A stretch of 64,000 nucleotides of DNA from contig NC_079875.1 in assembly GCF_029227915.1 (NCBI RefSeq), positions 29,016,001 through 29,080,000 on the forward strand. Direction: 5' to 3'. The position numbers and the translations under genes are program-made. Shown piece by piece: positions 51,808-63,895 of this stretch (positions within the stretch are counted from its first letter, which is position 1; every line of letters starts with the position of its first letter). Under the pieces are notes generated by a model. The model saw nothing but the letters and a program-made list of their open reading frames with translations. It was not told the origin of the DNA and searched no databases. This DNA comes from Hydractinia symbiolongicarpus (Eukaryota; Cnidaria; Hydrozoa; Anthoathecata; Hydractiniidae).

Positions 51808-52019
51808 ACGTCATTATGTTGCTCAAAGTTGCTCTACGTAGGCAAAACGGCTGGGGTTTTTTCAGCCTCCATACACCCGTCTATGCTCTTAGCAACTTTA
51901 TTTCGGATGGATGTACAAATCCAGAGTCAAAACTCAATATTTTACCAATTTGTTGATAACTTGAAAACGTTACTTTAAGTTCCGTAACAACATTTTGTCG
52001 CTGAGCAACATAATGGCGT
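51808..52019. mobile_element. MITE-like element with 18-bp inverted ends
   Basis: ACGTCATTATGTTGCTCA at 51808-51825 matches the reverse complement of 52002-52019 with one mismatch. The enclosed ~210 bp has no coding frame of note and is less AT-rich than its surroundings. No clear target-site duplication is visible, so its family is unassigned. Confidence 0.5.
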
Positions 52020-53690
52020 AAAAACAACCTTGGTGTTTCCTGCAGGAGTTCTTTTTCAAGATGGCGATCAGTTTTGCAAGCAAATTGCTTTTCCTTTATA
52101 ATTGTATTTTTTCATAAATGGTAATTTATATTCATGTTGTAAATTTTAAGTTGCTTCAAGTAAACTTTAAACAACGTTCGCAGTAAGAAAACAGACTTTC
52201 TAATTGCTTTATTTTTTTCAGTAGTAATTTCTATAAATCCCGACCAATTAAAGGGACAGTCTTATCTTTTTTGGTTCAGGTTAAATCTGTTTAAAAATCA
52301 ATTAAGAATAAGCTATACTTTAGAAATATATTTCTAGTAGAGATAATGTTTTCAACTGACCAGTAATAAGAACAGTGTATTCTATGAATGCTTTCCAGAT
52401 GACTATATCTTAAACGTTTTTTGCGCATATTGTATGCCATATAAGTAAAAACGCTCTATCACATGGCCACCAGTCCATAATCTACTCAGATGTTTCAAAT
52501 TGTTTTTTTTGATTTAATATAGTAAATAAGAAACGTGCAAGTCGTACATAAAGCTATTAGTAATAGGATTTAAGGATGTAATTTGTTGTGTAAATTGATA
52601 GATGTATCAAAACACAAGGATTTTATTAAAACCAATTAAGATTACACATGATAAGGATCAAATAGAATTCCTTATCTGATAAATTAAGGTTTTGTTGCTT
52701 AATATTTACTGGTTGACCTATACTCAACACTTTAATAACAAGTTAAACGTAGACTAGGTTGAGGTTAGATCTCTTATCTTGAAGTACACAGCATTTTACA
52801 GCACAATTTTGGCAAATAGCCTTTAAAGTTACGAACGCATTACACTATATAATAAAAGAGACAAAAACAGACGTTTACACCTAGCCACTTACGCGAACCT
52901 TTGGGTTTTGCAGATTGCAGGAAGGGACCTTTGCATTTATAAGAGGTAAAAAAGGATTGGGCTTTGGGTGTGACCCCAACATGGGATTTTCACTCGGAAA
53001 ATTTAACTATATTTGTCGTTCTCGCATTATATGTTTTTTGAAAGTCGATCAAGTTCATACTTCTGTTAAACAAAGCAAACTACACACATTATTACACTGA
53101 TCAGACATTTATTACAACTAGAATTGTTTTGAAGTCCAAATTAGGACAGATTAGGGTTCTTCAGTCTAACGTGTCTGAAAAAATGGAAACAAATATCTCT
53201 TTATTTTTTATTAAAACCTGTAGTATCTAAACATTAAATTCAGCTAGGATTCTTGTGCCTAGATTAAATACCCAGTGCAGTAATTTCCGATTTGGAGAAA
53301 GCTCTCGACTTATCATCGTTTTATGATTCTTTTCCCGCTAGTATTAGGATTTGCAAATTGTCCTCTTTCGAAAAATTAATTCTATGCAGTTTCAATTTAC
53401 AGTCGAACTCGAACTTCGGCCTTTGCACTCGTCTATTTCCGTGTACTCGGTACTAGTCGATATGCCCGCAGAAAAATCCACTTCGGCAGAAGGACAACGC
53501 AAAAGATCATTAATTTGAATTTGGTTGCACGATGCTTCCATTGTGTTATGCTGTTCGAAATATTCGGCGAAATGTTAAAGGGATAAAGAGTTACAAAAAT
53601 TTAGCGATTAGTAAAGCTCATATTTCTTAGTCTTAATCCGAATAAACCATCACTGAAAGTATCTATGATATCAGCTTTACAGTCGCTTGT
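52020..53690. other. AT-rich unique DNA without visible gene
   Basis: I found no recognisable exon, RNA or repeat. A 61-codon frame at 52915-53100 lacks coding features. The stretch around 53400-53540 is more GC-rich, but no product is recognisable. Confidence 0.5.
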
Positions 53691-53696
53691 ATCATC

Positions 53697-53729
53697 ATGG
53701 AGCAACGTCAACCAAACAACAACAGTCAG
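53697..53729 (+). other. Possible short first exon (11 codons)
   Basis: ATG opens MEQRQPNNNSQ and runs into CAG|GTGTGT, a fair donor site. It lies 7.7 kb upstream of the TRIM gene on the same strand. A phase-0 join to the TRIM exon at 61452 would give AAG TGA, a stop, so it is not a coding exon of that gene as drawn. It may belong to an unseen gene or be chance. Confidence 0.15.
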
Positions 53730-53734
53730 GTGTG

Positions 53735-55479
53735 TCAAAAATCTATTTCTTATTCATATAACGTTACTTCATTTTTTTATTTCATGCTAATTTAGAAACA
53801 CAATTATAACGAGAACGGACAGATTTGTGGAATTTTTTAGATCGTCACCATAAGCAATAAAGATACCAGTTCCTACCGAAGTAACACAAAGCTCACTTTG
53901 CGATATATTTTTTTGTCTACTTTTCAATGCTTACAGCGGACCATAAGCAACATACCTGGTTGGGATTCTTTGATTAGATCAAAAACTTTAAACTGTACTA
54001 ATTATTGTCTACAGCAGAAGTTTTAACCATTACCGCACTAAATCAGAAGGGGAAAAACAACTACTGATGATGGTACAATGTTCCGTCCTGTGATCATATT
54101 CCAGGGGAAAATAACAAAAAACGCTTGAAAAACTTCGTATCCCAGATTTATTTATTGTAAGAACACAGGCAAAAGCGTTAATAGACAAAAAGCCGATAAA
54201 TGTTTGGTTGGAAGATATTTAGGTAAAACTTATTAAACTAATGTCAGATTCAAAGTTCGCAAAATGGCTATTTGCACTAATTAAATGCCGTGCTGAATTG
54301 GAAAAATTACTACTGACAAGAGAGAATACTGGCCAAGTGATGCTGTTTAGACATTTCCATGGATGCTATGTGCAGGCATGTGGACTAACTAATATTGTGA
54401 AAGACTTTCCCCTAAGGATGAATAGGTGGATTGTGAGCCACTTCAGCACAGCAGTTCAGCAGTAATGAAAAAGCGTTCTATTTTTTATCAATTCATGTCC
54501 CTTTTAAGGAACAAGATGTTACTAAAAAATATGTTCTGAAGTATTTTTCCAGTATTCAAAACAATGTACATCGAGCATGACAATGAAGATAATCCCCCCT
54601 GCATAACATAAGTACAATCACGTGGTAATTTACATTTCACTTTATATGACTAAAACCCAGTATAGCACCATTCACCACTAGTCTAAATGAAGAAAAACGA
54701 AAGTAAAGTTGTGTGTAAATGCTATAAAATTATTTTGACTATGCTATAACGAGAAGTACATTATAATAACTTGATCACTTGAATACTTATTTTAAGTAAT
54801 TTCATACTGTTTCCACTATAAAACAATGTAGAATAATATGAAATATACTTTAGTGTTGTTTGTTCGAAATCAAATGCAGTTACATTAAAAGACACGTTGG
54901 TAAGACATAGAAGGAAGATTTCTCTTCACCTAGGAGTTTCCACTTCCCCGAGAAGCGTGAAAAAGTGAAAAATAGCTGAAAATATTTTAAACAAACGAAA
55001 ACGCCTTGCATATTTCATAAATCAGCATCATTCTACCTGTTCTACTTATTCTACATTCGCTTGAGTGGAAACCCGCCTTTATACAACGTAATCGCATCGT
55101 TTATAAGATCAAACTTGATGTAGGCGCATGTTTTTACAGTTTAGCTTCACTTAAGAAAACATTTCTTCTAAGATAACTGTTCAAACTTGGTTTCTTTAAT
55201 CTCACCGTGGAAAGAAATATTGGAAAAAGAGTATTTCAGAATATAACCCAAACGATTGTTTAATCTTGTTAAGACTAAAAACTTTGTAAGCATTTTCATA
55301 TTTAGCTAACGTAGTTTGATGAAATATGATTTTTACGTCATGCTAAAATAGAGGAAACATAAAGAAGTGAATGTTTTCAATGTTAGATTATGTGAAACAC
55401 AATACCATCCGCTAGAATTATTTTATGATATCTCACAGTCGAAATAAAAGCTGGAAGGTTTCATATAAATAATGAATGA
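53735..55479. other. AT-rich unique DNA with one unrecognised small ORF
   Basis: The only frame worth noting is an ATG-initiated 74-codon plus-strand ORF at 54241-54465 (MSDSKFAKWLFALIKCRAEL...), which is less AT-rich than its neighbourhood. I do not recognise it and see no splice or promoter context. It might be a fragment of an old mobile element. Confidence 0.4.
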
Positions 55480-55746
55480 CTTACCCAAGATACTCCACAG
55501 CAACTCCAGCAAAATCTATTGCATCCATACGTGATTTTATTACCTTTTCATAATACAGACCTCGAGTCTACCATTACAGAAGCACCAAACAGTGACAATA
55601 CGGTTAAGGAAAGTAACAACGACTTCATCTTTATGCTTGCCAAATCAAGTCCAGTTTATAATCAAGTCCAGGAATGGAAAACGTATATTAATATGATGAA
55701 AAAGTATGGAAAAATTATATTTACCAGTTTCACCTTACTCTTCTGA
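55480..55746 (+). other. Possible exon remnant (88-codon open frame)
   Basis: Plus-strand frame open from after TGA 55477-55479 to TGA 55744-55746. It has no ATG near its start; the first residues read LTQDTPQQLQQNLLHPYV. The mixed composition (Q, P, S, T, N, E) looks more protein-like than the surrounding AT-rich DNA. No family is recognised and no strong acceptor precedes it. It may be a decayed exon. Confidence 0.2.
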
Positions 55747-55749
55747 TCC

Positions 55750-56474
55750 CTGGTTAGAAAACTTTCTAACTTAATTATTTTTCCTTTAAATATTCTTCTT
55801 GAAACTCTTTAAATTACATCAAAAGATCGTTTCCTGACAAAATTGTTATTAAATTAACTGCCAATCTTATCGCGCCTATATGATAACATCTTACCAACAA
55901 CAAGGACAAAACTGTATCGTAAGGCCTTCATTAGTATTTCAAAAGACTGAGGCAAGGATATATAAAGTTGCAGCGAATTGCTATGGTAACCAATTAAAAA
56001 CCTGCCGTTGTCTAAGTAGTCAGCGTCAATACTTTAAGCATTCTTCCTTTGTTAAATTGTGAATAATATTTTTCGTCAAGTTGGTCATTCTTTACATCTC
56101 GCTTGTTGTGGAAAAATTACTTCACAAGTATTTTAAATTTACGTAACATTTTTTCGTCTAGGGTGATGGTTTCCATTAATGTTTACATTTGAAGAAAAAA
56201 CTGATTCAAGATCAAAGAAGGAAAAAAAGGAGGCTGGCTTTGACTTGATTGCCGAATTTCATTATTATGGAAGTAATAAGCAAGTCAAACCATGTAAACA
56301 AAATGTTCCTGCTCAATGCTTAGGTTTTTTGGAGAATACACGAGTTCACAGCTTTGTTTCTTTTATTACAAAGCTCTTACTGAGAACACTGTTTGCAGTT
56401 CTTATTAGGCGCTTGGGTGTTCAACGGCGTTTTTAGACACGACGTTTCGACGTCGGGTTTAGTCTCCCGGCTAG
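55750..56474. other. AT-rich DNA ending in a GC-richer junction
   Basis: A lysine-rich 85-codon ATG frame (56179-56436) is unrecognised and has no supporting signals. The last 40 bp (ACGACGTTTCGACGTCGG and following) is an inverted-repeat-like, GC-richer sequence directly abutting an isolated satellite monomer. It looks like the edge of a mobile element. Confidence 0.4.
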
Positions 56475-56580
56475 TCCTGTTTCAATACGAAAAATCGCAA
56501 ATAAATGACACTCGTCACTTTGGAATGCCTGTTTATCAATTCTGCGGCTAAAATATATATGACCGGGGACGTTGTTGACT
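56475..56580 (+). repeat. Isolated satellite monomer outside the array
   Basis: One diverged monomer, 6.9 kb beyond the array edge and in the same orientation. It contains TTTCAATACGAAAAATCGCA, GACACTCGTCACTTTGGAAT, TTTATCAATTCTGCGGCTAA and GGGGACGTTGTTGACTCT. It resembles the array-1 GACACTCGTCAC type. It is fused directly to the dispersed repeat that begins at 56582. Confidence 0.9.
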
Positions 56581-56581
56581 C

Positions 56582-56980
56582 TCAAACCTGTCCCCCCTAA
56601 GTCCAACTTTATTACAGTCGAATGTTAATCGAGAATTTAAAATATTATACCAGTTATAACGCCTTTCAATGTGTTCTATAATGGGCTGTCGAAGAGTGTC
56701 AACAAATTTTCTGGACCAATAGAAGAAATATTAGATTAAGGCGTATTAAACAAAAGTCAATTAAAGTAATACTGGTAACAAAAACAATATGTCTGCCTGG
56801 AAGTGTCAGGAATTCCGTACAAAATTACCGTGATTTTACTCAAAAACTATAGAATAATTAAGGTTTTAAAAAAAATAACGGAGTGTCTCTTAACTCCTAC
56901 AATGAAGAGCTTCTAAAAGCAAATACGAGCTATGGCAACAAAAGACGTCTATTGTTTCACTGTTTTATTAAATATTTTAG
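56582..56980 (+). repeat. Dispersed repeat, copy 1 (~400 bp)
   Basis: Aligns with 58986-59386 over its full length, roughly 90% by eye, from CAAACCTGTCC through TTCTGGACCAA, AATACTGGTAACAAAAA and AACGGAGTGTC to TTTCACTGTTT. No ORF or inverted ends are seen. It is non-autonomous or untranslated in nature. Confidence 0.85.
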
Positions 56981-58930
56981 TTTTGAGTTAGTTTTCTTTG
57001 ATGTACCGCTGCTATTTCTCAACTTATTAATCAACTTATTAAACTCTGCTTGAAACAGAAACTTATTAGTAAAAGTCAGAAAGAGACTTTGACCGTAACA
57101 TTAACACCACCAAGTTAAAAATTTATACACACAAATTCATTGATGCTGAAAATGATCTTAAAGTCAAAACAATAAACTGCTAAAACTTAAAAGAAAAAAA
57201 TTCGGGAAATGTGTATTACAGTGAAGCCGCTTCAGTGATCAAGGTGTTATTTATCCGCAGTTGGTGAACTTAAAATTTTAAATCACAAACCGGACTATTT
57301 CAGCTTTAATTTAGACAGGATTGTAAGTGACCGTTCTTTTTTGCTTTATGATTTGTTTTGTTTTTATCACAAGAAAAACCAGCGATTTTCGAATGTTATG
57401 CGTTAATACTGGCAGTTGCACTGAGTCTACAAGCTTTATAATTTGCATGTTTATATAAATTTTGATCCTGAGTTCAAATACGCCAAATATTTTTTTTAAA
57501 AGCGATCGAAAATTTTAGGCTTGTTAACTCAAATCTAAGATATTTTGATATCTTGTTGTGAAACATAAAAAAGTGCTGACTAAAAGCTTAATCGATATTT
57601 AGCCTAAAATGATAATGAAAAGTCCATCTGGTTTGTAACTTTCCCAGGAAAGGCACACATTTTCTTTTTCTCCACCTGTATTTTTTATCTGCGTTGTGTA
57701 TCTTTTACCTTCGAGATTAAAACTCTCCAACAGGAACAAATCATACTTTTAAATTTATCCTCGTCAAACAAATAATAGTTTTATGACGCAATTTACCGTT
57801 TGGAATCATAATAATGTGGTTCAGTTGGATTTCTTGGTGGTTGTACAAGTGAGATATTATTTCAAATTAGTATTATGACCATTGTGATCTGATCAAATCA
57901 AGCTGAATCTAGATCTCTTTCAAATGTCTTAATTTAACTTAACCCTTGACATATAATTTGGATTTTATTTGAAAAAAAAAACGAAAAGCAGAAGGCACAT
58001 GCTCAGATCGCCATTTTCTATTTCAAAGTTGACTATTCTGTTCTGTAAAAGAAGTCCCCATCTGTCTTTTTAGCTAAGAAATGCCAGTTTTGTTTACATC
58101 ATTGAGTGCTGAATATTATTTATCTTAAACTTACTTATTTTGTCTCAATACAGTCAAGAATTTTCAGTAAAAATGTTAAAAAAATGTAGATATCAATTTG
58201 TGGAACATACTTATTTATTTGTTGTCAAAGTAGTCATTTTAAGAATTAAACATAAAATAGTTTCATGTTCAACTTTTCTTTAAAATACAGCAAAACATTA
58301 TATTTTTGAATATGTTTTGTGTGTGTTTTAGAAATGATCCGAACATTTCCAAAAAAGGACACAATGTACAATCTGTAGCATATTCTCTTCAAAAAGTCAT
58401 AAATGTAATAAATAAAAAATAAAATTTTAGGGTGTATTAAATCTGTACTATGTACAGACATGAGTGATATTTTTGAAAAGTAGGTTTTAAAGTCTTTTTG
58501 TGCTTTTTTTTTGCTTAGTGTGTAAATAATAACAGAAAACCAAATGGTCCGAAGATGACCTTTTGCTTAGTCGCATGCTTTCTTTTTTTATTTTTTATCT
58601 TTTCCCTTGTAGATCTATTTTAGGTGTTTTATGGAAGTTATAAAAGACAAACAAAGCTATTTTTAGAACTTTTCTAAATTTAATTTACCAGCCATTTCGT
58701 GGCACCACGGCAATAACAAATTGGAAACAGTATTGTTGGTTTTTTGACTTCATATTTTTCTGTAAGAACTGAATAAACGGTAATAACCCATTAGGAGAAC
58801 TTGTTCACTGTTTTTTTTCTTTTTGTGTTATTTGATTAAATTCAAATTTTTACTTTATATTTTTAGGTTTTTATAACGCACATGATGCATGGGGTTAACC
58901 CAGTCTCTTCTCTGGACATCTTAGGTTTAA
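56981..58930. other. AT-rich unique DNA without visible gene
   Basis: No convincing exon or RNA gene. A minus-strand 71-codon frame at 58246-58461 is of AT-rich, low-information composition and is not supported. Confidence 0.5.
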
Positions 58931-58985
58931 TTGTTTGAACGGAATCAATATAAAGAAACTAAGAACCCCTGGACGAGATTCACAT

Positions 58986-59386
58986 CAAACCTGTCCTCCT
59001 AACTCCAACTTTATTACAGCCGAATGTTAATCGAGAATTTACAATATTATACCAATTATAACGCCTTTTAATCTGTTCTATAATAGATTGTCGAAGTGTG
59101 TCAACAAATTTTCTGGACCAACAGAAGAAATCTTAGATTAAGGCATAATAAACAAAAGTCAATTAAAGTAATACTGGTAACAAAAATAATATGTCTGCCC
59201 GGAAGTGTCAGGCATGCCGTACAAAATTACCGTGATTTTACTCAAAAACTAAAGGATAATTAAGGTTTTAAAAAACAACAAATAACGGAGTGTCCCTTAA
59301 CTCCTACAATGAAGGGCTTCTAAAAGCAAATACGAGCTATGGCAACAAAAGAGGTCTATTGTTTCACTGTTTAATTAAATATTTTT
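58986..59386 (+). repeat. Dispersed repeat, copy 2
   Basis: Second copy of the ~400-bp repeat at 56582. Just before it (about 58957-58985) is AACTAAGAACCCCTGGACGAGATT, which resembles the satellite's AAACTGGGACGAGGTTG end. Both copies therefore have satellite-like sequence on the same side. Confidence 0.85.
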
Positions 59387-59960
59387 GGCGTGTGTCATTT
59401 GTGTTAAGTTGTTTGAGTATTGTGAAAGTTGTTTTTAAAAGCACAAGTTAAAACATTTTGTATATTTCTGTTAAATAGTTTTAAAAATACTTCCAGTATA
59501 GATCTTACGACGTTAAATATCAATTATATTTAACCCTTCACGTTATACTTGGTTTGGAAAAGTAAATTCATTGTTTTACAGAACAGAAAGCCATATATTG
59601 CATTTACTTCAAATAAAGACTGTCTGATAATAAGTGTAGCGTTGCAGAAAGAAACATAACAGGGAACAATTTCAATCTTGAAAATACTCGATTGATTGTG
59701 CTGTAAGTAAATTATTATTTCGGCTTATTATTACTTCCTTCGTAAGTTGATCGAATCATTTTTAAAACTTTTCTATTATTCTGGGTGCGGTGCAATTTCG
59801 TTCATTCTAAGTTTATTGTTTGGTGATCATGCTGAATTTTGAAGGGGTATACTTCTCGATTCTTTATTTCTTTTTTCACAAAATAACAGTTGAATACATT
59901 TTATTAGCTCGTAGTGACATGTCACAGAATGCCATTTCACATTATCTATCGACTTTTCTT
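59225..59960 (+). repeat. Local duplication upstream of the TRIM gene, member 1
   Basis: Aligns with 60425-61055 in the same order: AACGGAGTGTC..., TTTGAGTATTGTGAAAG, ATACTTGGTTTGGAAA, TGCAATTTCGT, ATGCTGAATTTTG, GGGGTATACTT, GCTCGTAGTGA. Divergence and indels are plain, so the duplication is old. The 74-codon ORF inside it at 59820-60044 is not preserved in member 2 and is not called. Confidence 0.8.
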
Positions 59961-60424
59961 CAACACCTTATTATCAAATTCTATATCGGGCTAGAAATTT
60001 ACATGTATAGGCGAGAATTAGATCTAACTACGCGCGAGACTTGATAAAGAAGAAATCGAACTTTAAACGAAGTTATATTATTCTTTCAATTTTTTTATCT
60101 TAAAAATGATCATGAAGTAAAAAGAATTTTTTTAATATACAACGAAAGAAAATTGCTATTTTGAATTTTTTTAATGTTAGACTCGGTCCACGAATGCTCG
60201 AAAAACGTTGCAGAGTTAGTTCAACCCGAAATCTGGTAAACCCTGCACTAAATTTTAAATTTCAAAATAGGAAAGTATTAAAAAAATGTATTTCTACTAA
60301 AATTCTGGATTTCTGATTTTCAATTAAATTTGAAATCAAATGGTCGTAAGGGTACACACGTTACATATTGTATGAATTACAAGATTTTCTATGATACGAA
60401 AATCAAGAATACAAATATAGGGAA

Positions 60425-61055
60425 TAACAGATTATCGTAATTTTTCTTAAAATTATACAATAACTATAAACTTTTAATGACAACAAATAACGGAGTGTCT
60501 TAAAGCTCCTACGATGAAGAACTTCTAAAAGCAAATACGAGCTATGGCAACAAAAGAAGTCTATTATTCCACTGTTTAAACAGATATTTTATTACTGGAC
60601 AAACGCTGGCGTGTCCTTTGTTGTTTGAGTATTGTGAAAGATATTTTTGAAAACACAAGTTAGAAGAGAGAGTTTTGTATATTTTTGGTAAATAATTTTA
60701 AAAAATAATTCCACGACAGAGTTTATGTAAGGGGGAATAATTACGACCTAAAATATAAAATAACTTTAACCGTTTACTATATACTTGGTTTGGAAATGTA
60801 AATTTATTGGTTTACAGAAAGCTATATATTGCATTTGCTTAAATAAAGGCTGTTTGTTGCAAAAGCTTATCTGTTATTGTGGGTGTGATGCAATTTCGTG
60901 TATTCTAGGTTTCTAATGTTTGGTGGTTATGCTGAATTTTGGAGGGGTATACTTTTAGATTCATAATCTCGATTCTTAATTTCTTTTTTCACAAAATATT
61001 AGTTTTATTCAATTTATTGGCTCGTAGTGATATGACACAGAGTGCACTTTATTTG
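60425..61055 (+). repeat. Local duplication upstream of the TRIM gene, member 2
   Basis: Diverged second member, ending about 400 bp before the first TRIM coding exon. Its left part is a third, shorter copy of the dispersed repeat (AACGGAGTGTC to the ATTATTCCACTG region). The rest parallels 59390-59960. Confidence 0.8.
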
Positions 61056-61451
61056 TCATGCATCGTAATGTAAGCATCGATCTAAACAATATAAGAAATT
61101 GCACAAATGTTGAATTCAAAAGCTATGCATCCTTGTGCATAAATAATCCTGTCATTGACATGAATATTTATGCATGGGAATGCAGATAATTTTTTTAAAT
61201 TTTATGCTGATTCACACGAAATTAATTTTTTATTCATTTTGTAAATTACTTGCATATTTTTAAACCTTACTTAACTGTGTGAAATCACTGTAAAAATGAA
61301 ATCACTCTTTTCTTATTAGAACGCGTGGCGAGGTTTGCTCTTAACAAAAGTTTAATCCCGAGCATTTGAAGTAATACTGTTCACCAATAATATACTGAAA
61401 AATCTCACTCAGCAGTAATAAATAAGATACTTGAAATATTTTTATTTTTAG
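61056..61451. other. Probable upstream intron or 5' region of the TRIM gene
   Basis: AT-rich, no ORF. It ends in TTTATTTTTAG (AG at 61450-61451), a good 3' splice site seven bases before the ATG. The first coding exon seen is therefore probably preceded by a non-coding exon farther upstream that I cannot place. Confidence 0.5.
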
Positions 61452-61458
61452 AAGTGAA

Positions 61459-63490
61459 ATGGCTTTATCAAAAGTTGAGCTTGCTGCAATGTTGGAATGC
61501 AAGATTTGTTTGGACACCTATCATCAGCCTAAACAACTGAACTGCGGACATACTTATTGTCAAGCGTGTCTAGATAGTATTTTAGTGTTTATGGAAGATG
61601 GTAGTGCTGAACTGCCTTGTCCAGTAAGATGTACTGAAAAGACAACAATAACTCACGAACAAACAACATCCTCATTAATGAAAGTGTTTGCGTTAACTGT
61701 CATTTTGGACAAAGTGTAAGTTAATTGTATGCACATAATACTGAAAGACGCTCATTTTGTACTTCTCTCAGTAATTGTAGGAATGTTTATTGTAGACAAA
61801 TGCGCATGGAAATAAATGCACATAACATAAATAGACATAATTTAAGAAAAAGTTTTTAGTTCCTAACATTTCAGTTCGTTTGGATGTGAACAAAAAAATA
61901 AATTTTCAAATCTGAAAGTTCTTCAGGAAAGAATAGCAAACATAGAAAAATGATATTTTAAAGCAGACAAATTTATATCAAATATTTATAATTTATCGTA
62001 GGTAACAAGTGTTCAAAATATAAAAACAAAGTAAGAACAATAGCAACTCATGGTCATTATAAAAATTGTATAGCATATGTCAAGAAGCTCACTATAATGG
62101 AATATGAGGATATATAATTTGATTATATAGAATTATTATTACTTTATCCATAGGTCACCTGGTAAAAATGTTAAATCTTTATGTCAGCAAAGTAAAGAAT
62201 GTAAGCAGATAAGCAGCTATTCCTGTACAACATGCAGTTTAAAGATCTGTGAAAAATGTCAAAACCTTCATTCTTGTTCCAACAAATCATATATCAATGT
62301 CATTTTCAATCAAAAATTGCAAGAACTTCAACCATTGTGTACGCAACATAACTCGCTTGCAAAATTTGTCTGTATTGATTGTGAAAATTTGTTAACATGT
62401 GTTTATTGCAAACACCGACAACATAAGAATCACAGAATCAAAACGATAGATGAATTTGGAGTGGAAGCCAAAAAGTGGTTTCAATCGTTTATCACTTTAT
62501 TCGATGAAGCAAAAGTGGTGTTGGAAAAGTTAACAAGAAAATACAGTGACGCTCTAACAAATTTAGAGAAAGAAAGGGAAGTATTTGTTCAAAAGTTAAA
62601 AGAAAGAAAGTTAAAACGATTAGAAGAGTATCTCAAAATGTTAAATAAAGAAGAAGAAGATCTATTGCGGATATTCGATGAGAAATCTGAAGAATTTAAA
62701 GCAAAATTGACTTGTGATGGTTTTGTCGACAGTAAGAAAGTACAAGAATTTGCAGATTACGTTCAAGCTTTTAATTTAAAATCTCATTTTGAGTTGGTTA
62801 CTGAAAAGTTGGAAATTGAACGACAACTTCGCAGGCTATCCTCGTTTCCAAGAACTATCCCAACATTCAATTCACATCTTCATCAAATGAACAAAGCAGA
62901 TATTTTGTCAAATCCATTGGGAGAAATAAATATTTCAATAGATGACGTCACCACTGTTGGTGTAGATCCCAATGAATGTTCTGTTTATAGAAACTTCATT
63001 GATGAAGTTGAAACCCAACCCAACTATTCCCAATTAACAACTGATCTAATGAACTTAGTTGAAAGTCTGAAAAGTGAGTTTTTCATTTTATTCATTAAAG
63101 TTTTAACATAAATTATGTGAATTTAAAAAAAATTTTATTGTATCTTATAGAGTACAAGAAACCAATTGTAAATCCTTCCTCTGGAAAACAACAACAGAAG
63201 TAGGTATATTTTAAATCCTCTATGTGGTACTTGTCATCGTCTCTACACATCACCATATTGATCATAATCAGAATTTGTTGTCATTGAACTGTTTTAAATG
63301 ATTGATATATCATTACAACTGCTTCAATATTTGTCGCATACAATAAAAATGTTTGTACAGCCTGTTTGTTAAATGCTTATACAGATTGATAAAGGTTAAA
63401 AGATAGCAGTAATATAATTAACGGTGTTTTTATTTAGTGATGTAAAGCCAAAAAGTTTCCAGCTTGCTGAGAAGCGTTACTCTTTTAAAG
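61459..63490 (+). CDS. TRIM-family protein: RING, B-boxes, coiled coil (four exons, 3' end beyond or near 63927)
   Basis: Exons 61459-61715, 62154-63073, 63151-63199 and 63438-63490 join in phase through GT-AG introns (donors GTAAGT, GTGAGT, GTAGGT, GTATGA). About 427 residues are visible. Residues 14-58 form a C3HC4 RING (C14, C17, C29, H31, C34, C37, C54, C58). The last pair is CPVRC, one residue wider than the usual CPxC. Residues 96-127 are cysteine-rich and B-box 1-like. Residues 148-179 are a B-box 2 (C148, H151, C159, C162, C168, C171, H176, H179). Residues ~190-290 are a charged coiled coil. The family acts as RING E3 ubiquitin ligases in the cytoplasm or nucleus, dimerising through the coiled coil. 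Substrate and role here are unknown. The start is the first ATG after a 3' splice site, with the RING at its normal place. No NHL, SPRY or other C-terminal domain is visible in the window. Confidence 0.9.
62154..63073 (+). other. TRIM exon 2 (B-boxes and coiled coil)
   Basis: Starts after TTATCCATAG and completes a valine codon split with exon 1 (GT|G). It is open for 306 further codons and ends one base into a codon before GTGAGT. It holds B-box 1-like, B-box 2, coiled coil and about 110 residues of an acidic, unrecognised linker (FNLKSHFELVTEKLEIERQL onward). Confidence 0.88.
63151..63199 (+). other. TRIM exon 3 (49 bp)
   Basis: Acceptor TATCTTATAG at 63141-63150. The exon completes a split AAG and reads YKKPIVNPSSGKQQQ. 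The donor must be AA|GTAGGT at 63200, because reading on would reach an in-frame TAG three bases later. Phase fits the next exon. Confidence 0.65.
63438..63490 (+). other. TRIM exon 4 (53 bp)
   Basis: Acceptor GTTTTTATTTAG. Reads N-DVKPKSFQLAEKRYSFK and ends one base into a codon before GTATGA. Phase agrees with exon 3. Confidence 0.6.
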
Positions 63491-63895
63491 GTATGAAGCT
63501 TTTTATGTGGCGGAGATAGGTTAATTTTTCTCGACACACAGTAATTGTGGTATTGCTAAAAGACTATTTCTACCTAAAACAGGTTGTATATGCAATAACT
63601 TGAGCACAAGTGATATAAAAAAGATCATTTAAAATTTACAATAAAATACACGAAGCTTTTCGTAAATAATCCTTACTTACCTGAAGGTGTAAAGTTTTAT
63701 TTACAAAAAGGTTGGCATATTTTATTGTAAATTTTATATGTTCTTTTTTTATATAATAATCCTACTATGGCGAAGAAAACAATTTAGTAAGCACAAGTAT
63801 TATTCCAATGCTATTAATTCTTAACACTCATCAACTTTGAAAGTTTTTCTTGTTGCTGTGTACTGTGCATAGTACTGTTCTATTCTGTTCGCTAG

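Noticed and set aside
56436-56475. Hammerhead ribozyme (complement of GTTTCGACGTC gives CGAAAC)
   Set aside because: The required CUGANGA core strand is not visible at a suitable distance on that strand.
58246-58461. 71-codon minus-strand ORF
   Set aside because: AT-rich low-information composition with no supporting context.
59820-60044. 74-codon plus-strand ORF upstream of the TRIM gene
   Set aside because: The paralogous block at 60900-61050 does not keep the frame, arguing against coding function.
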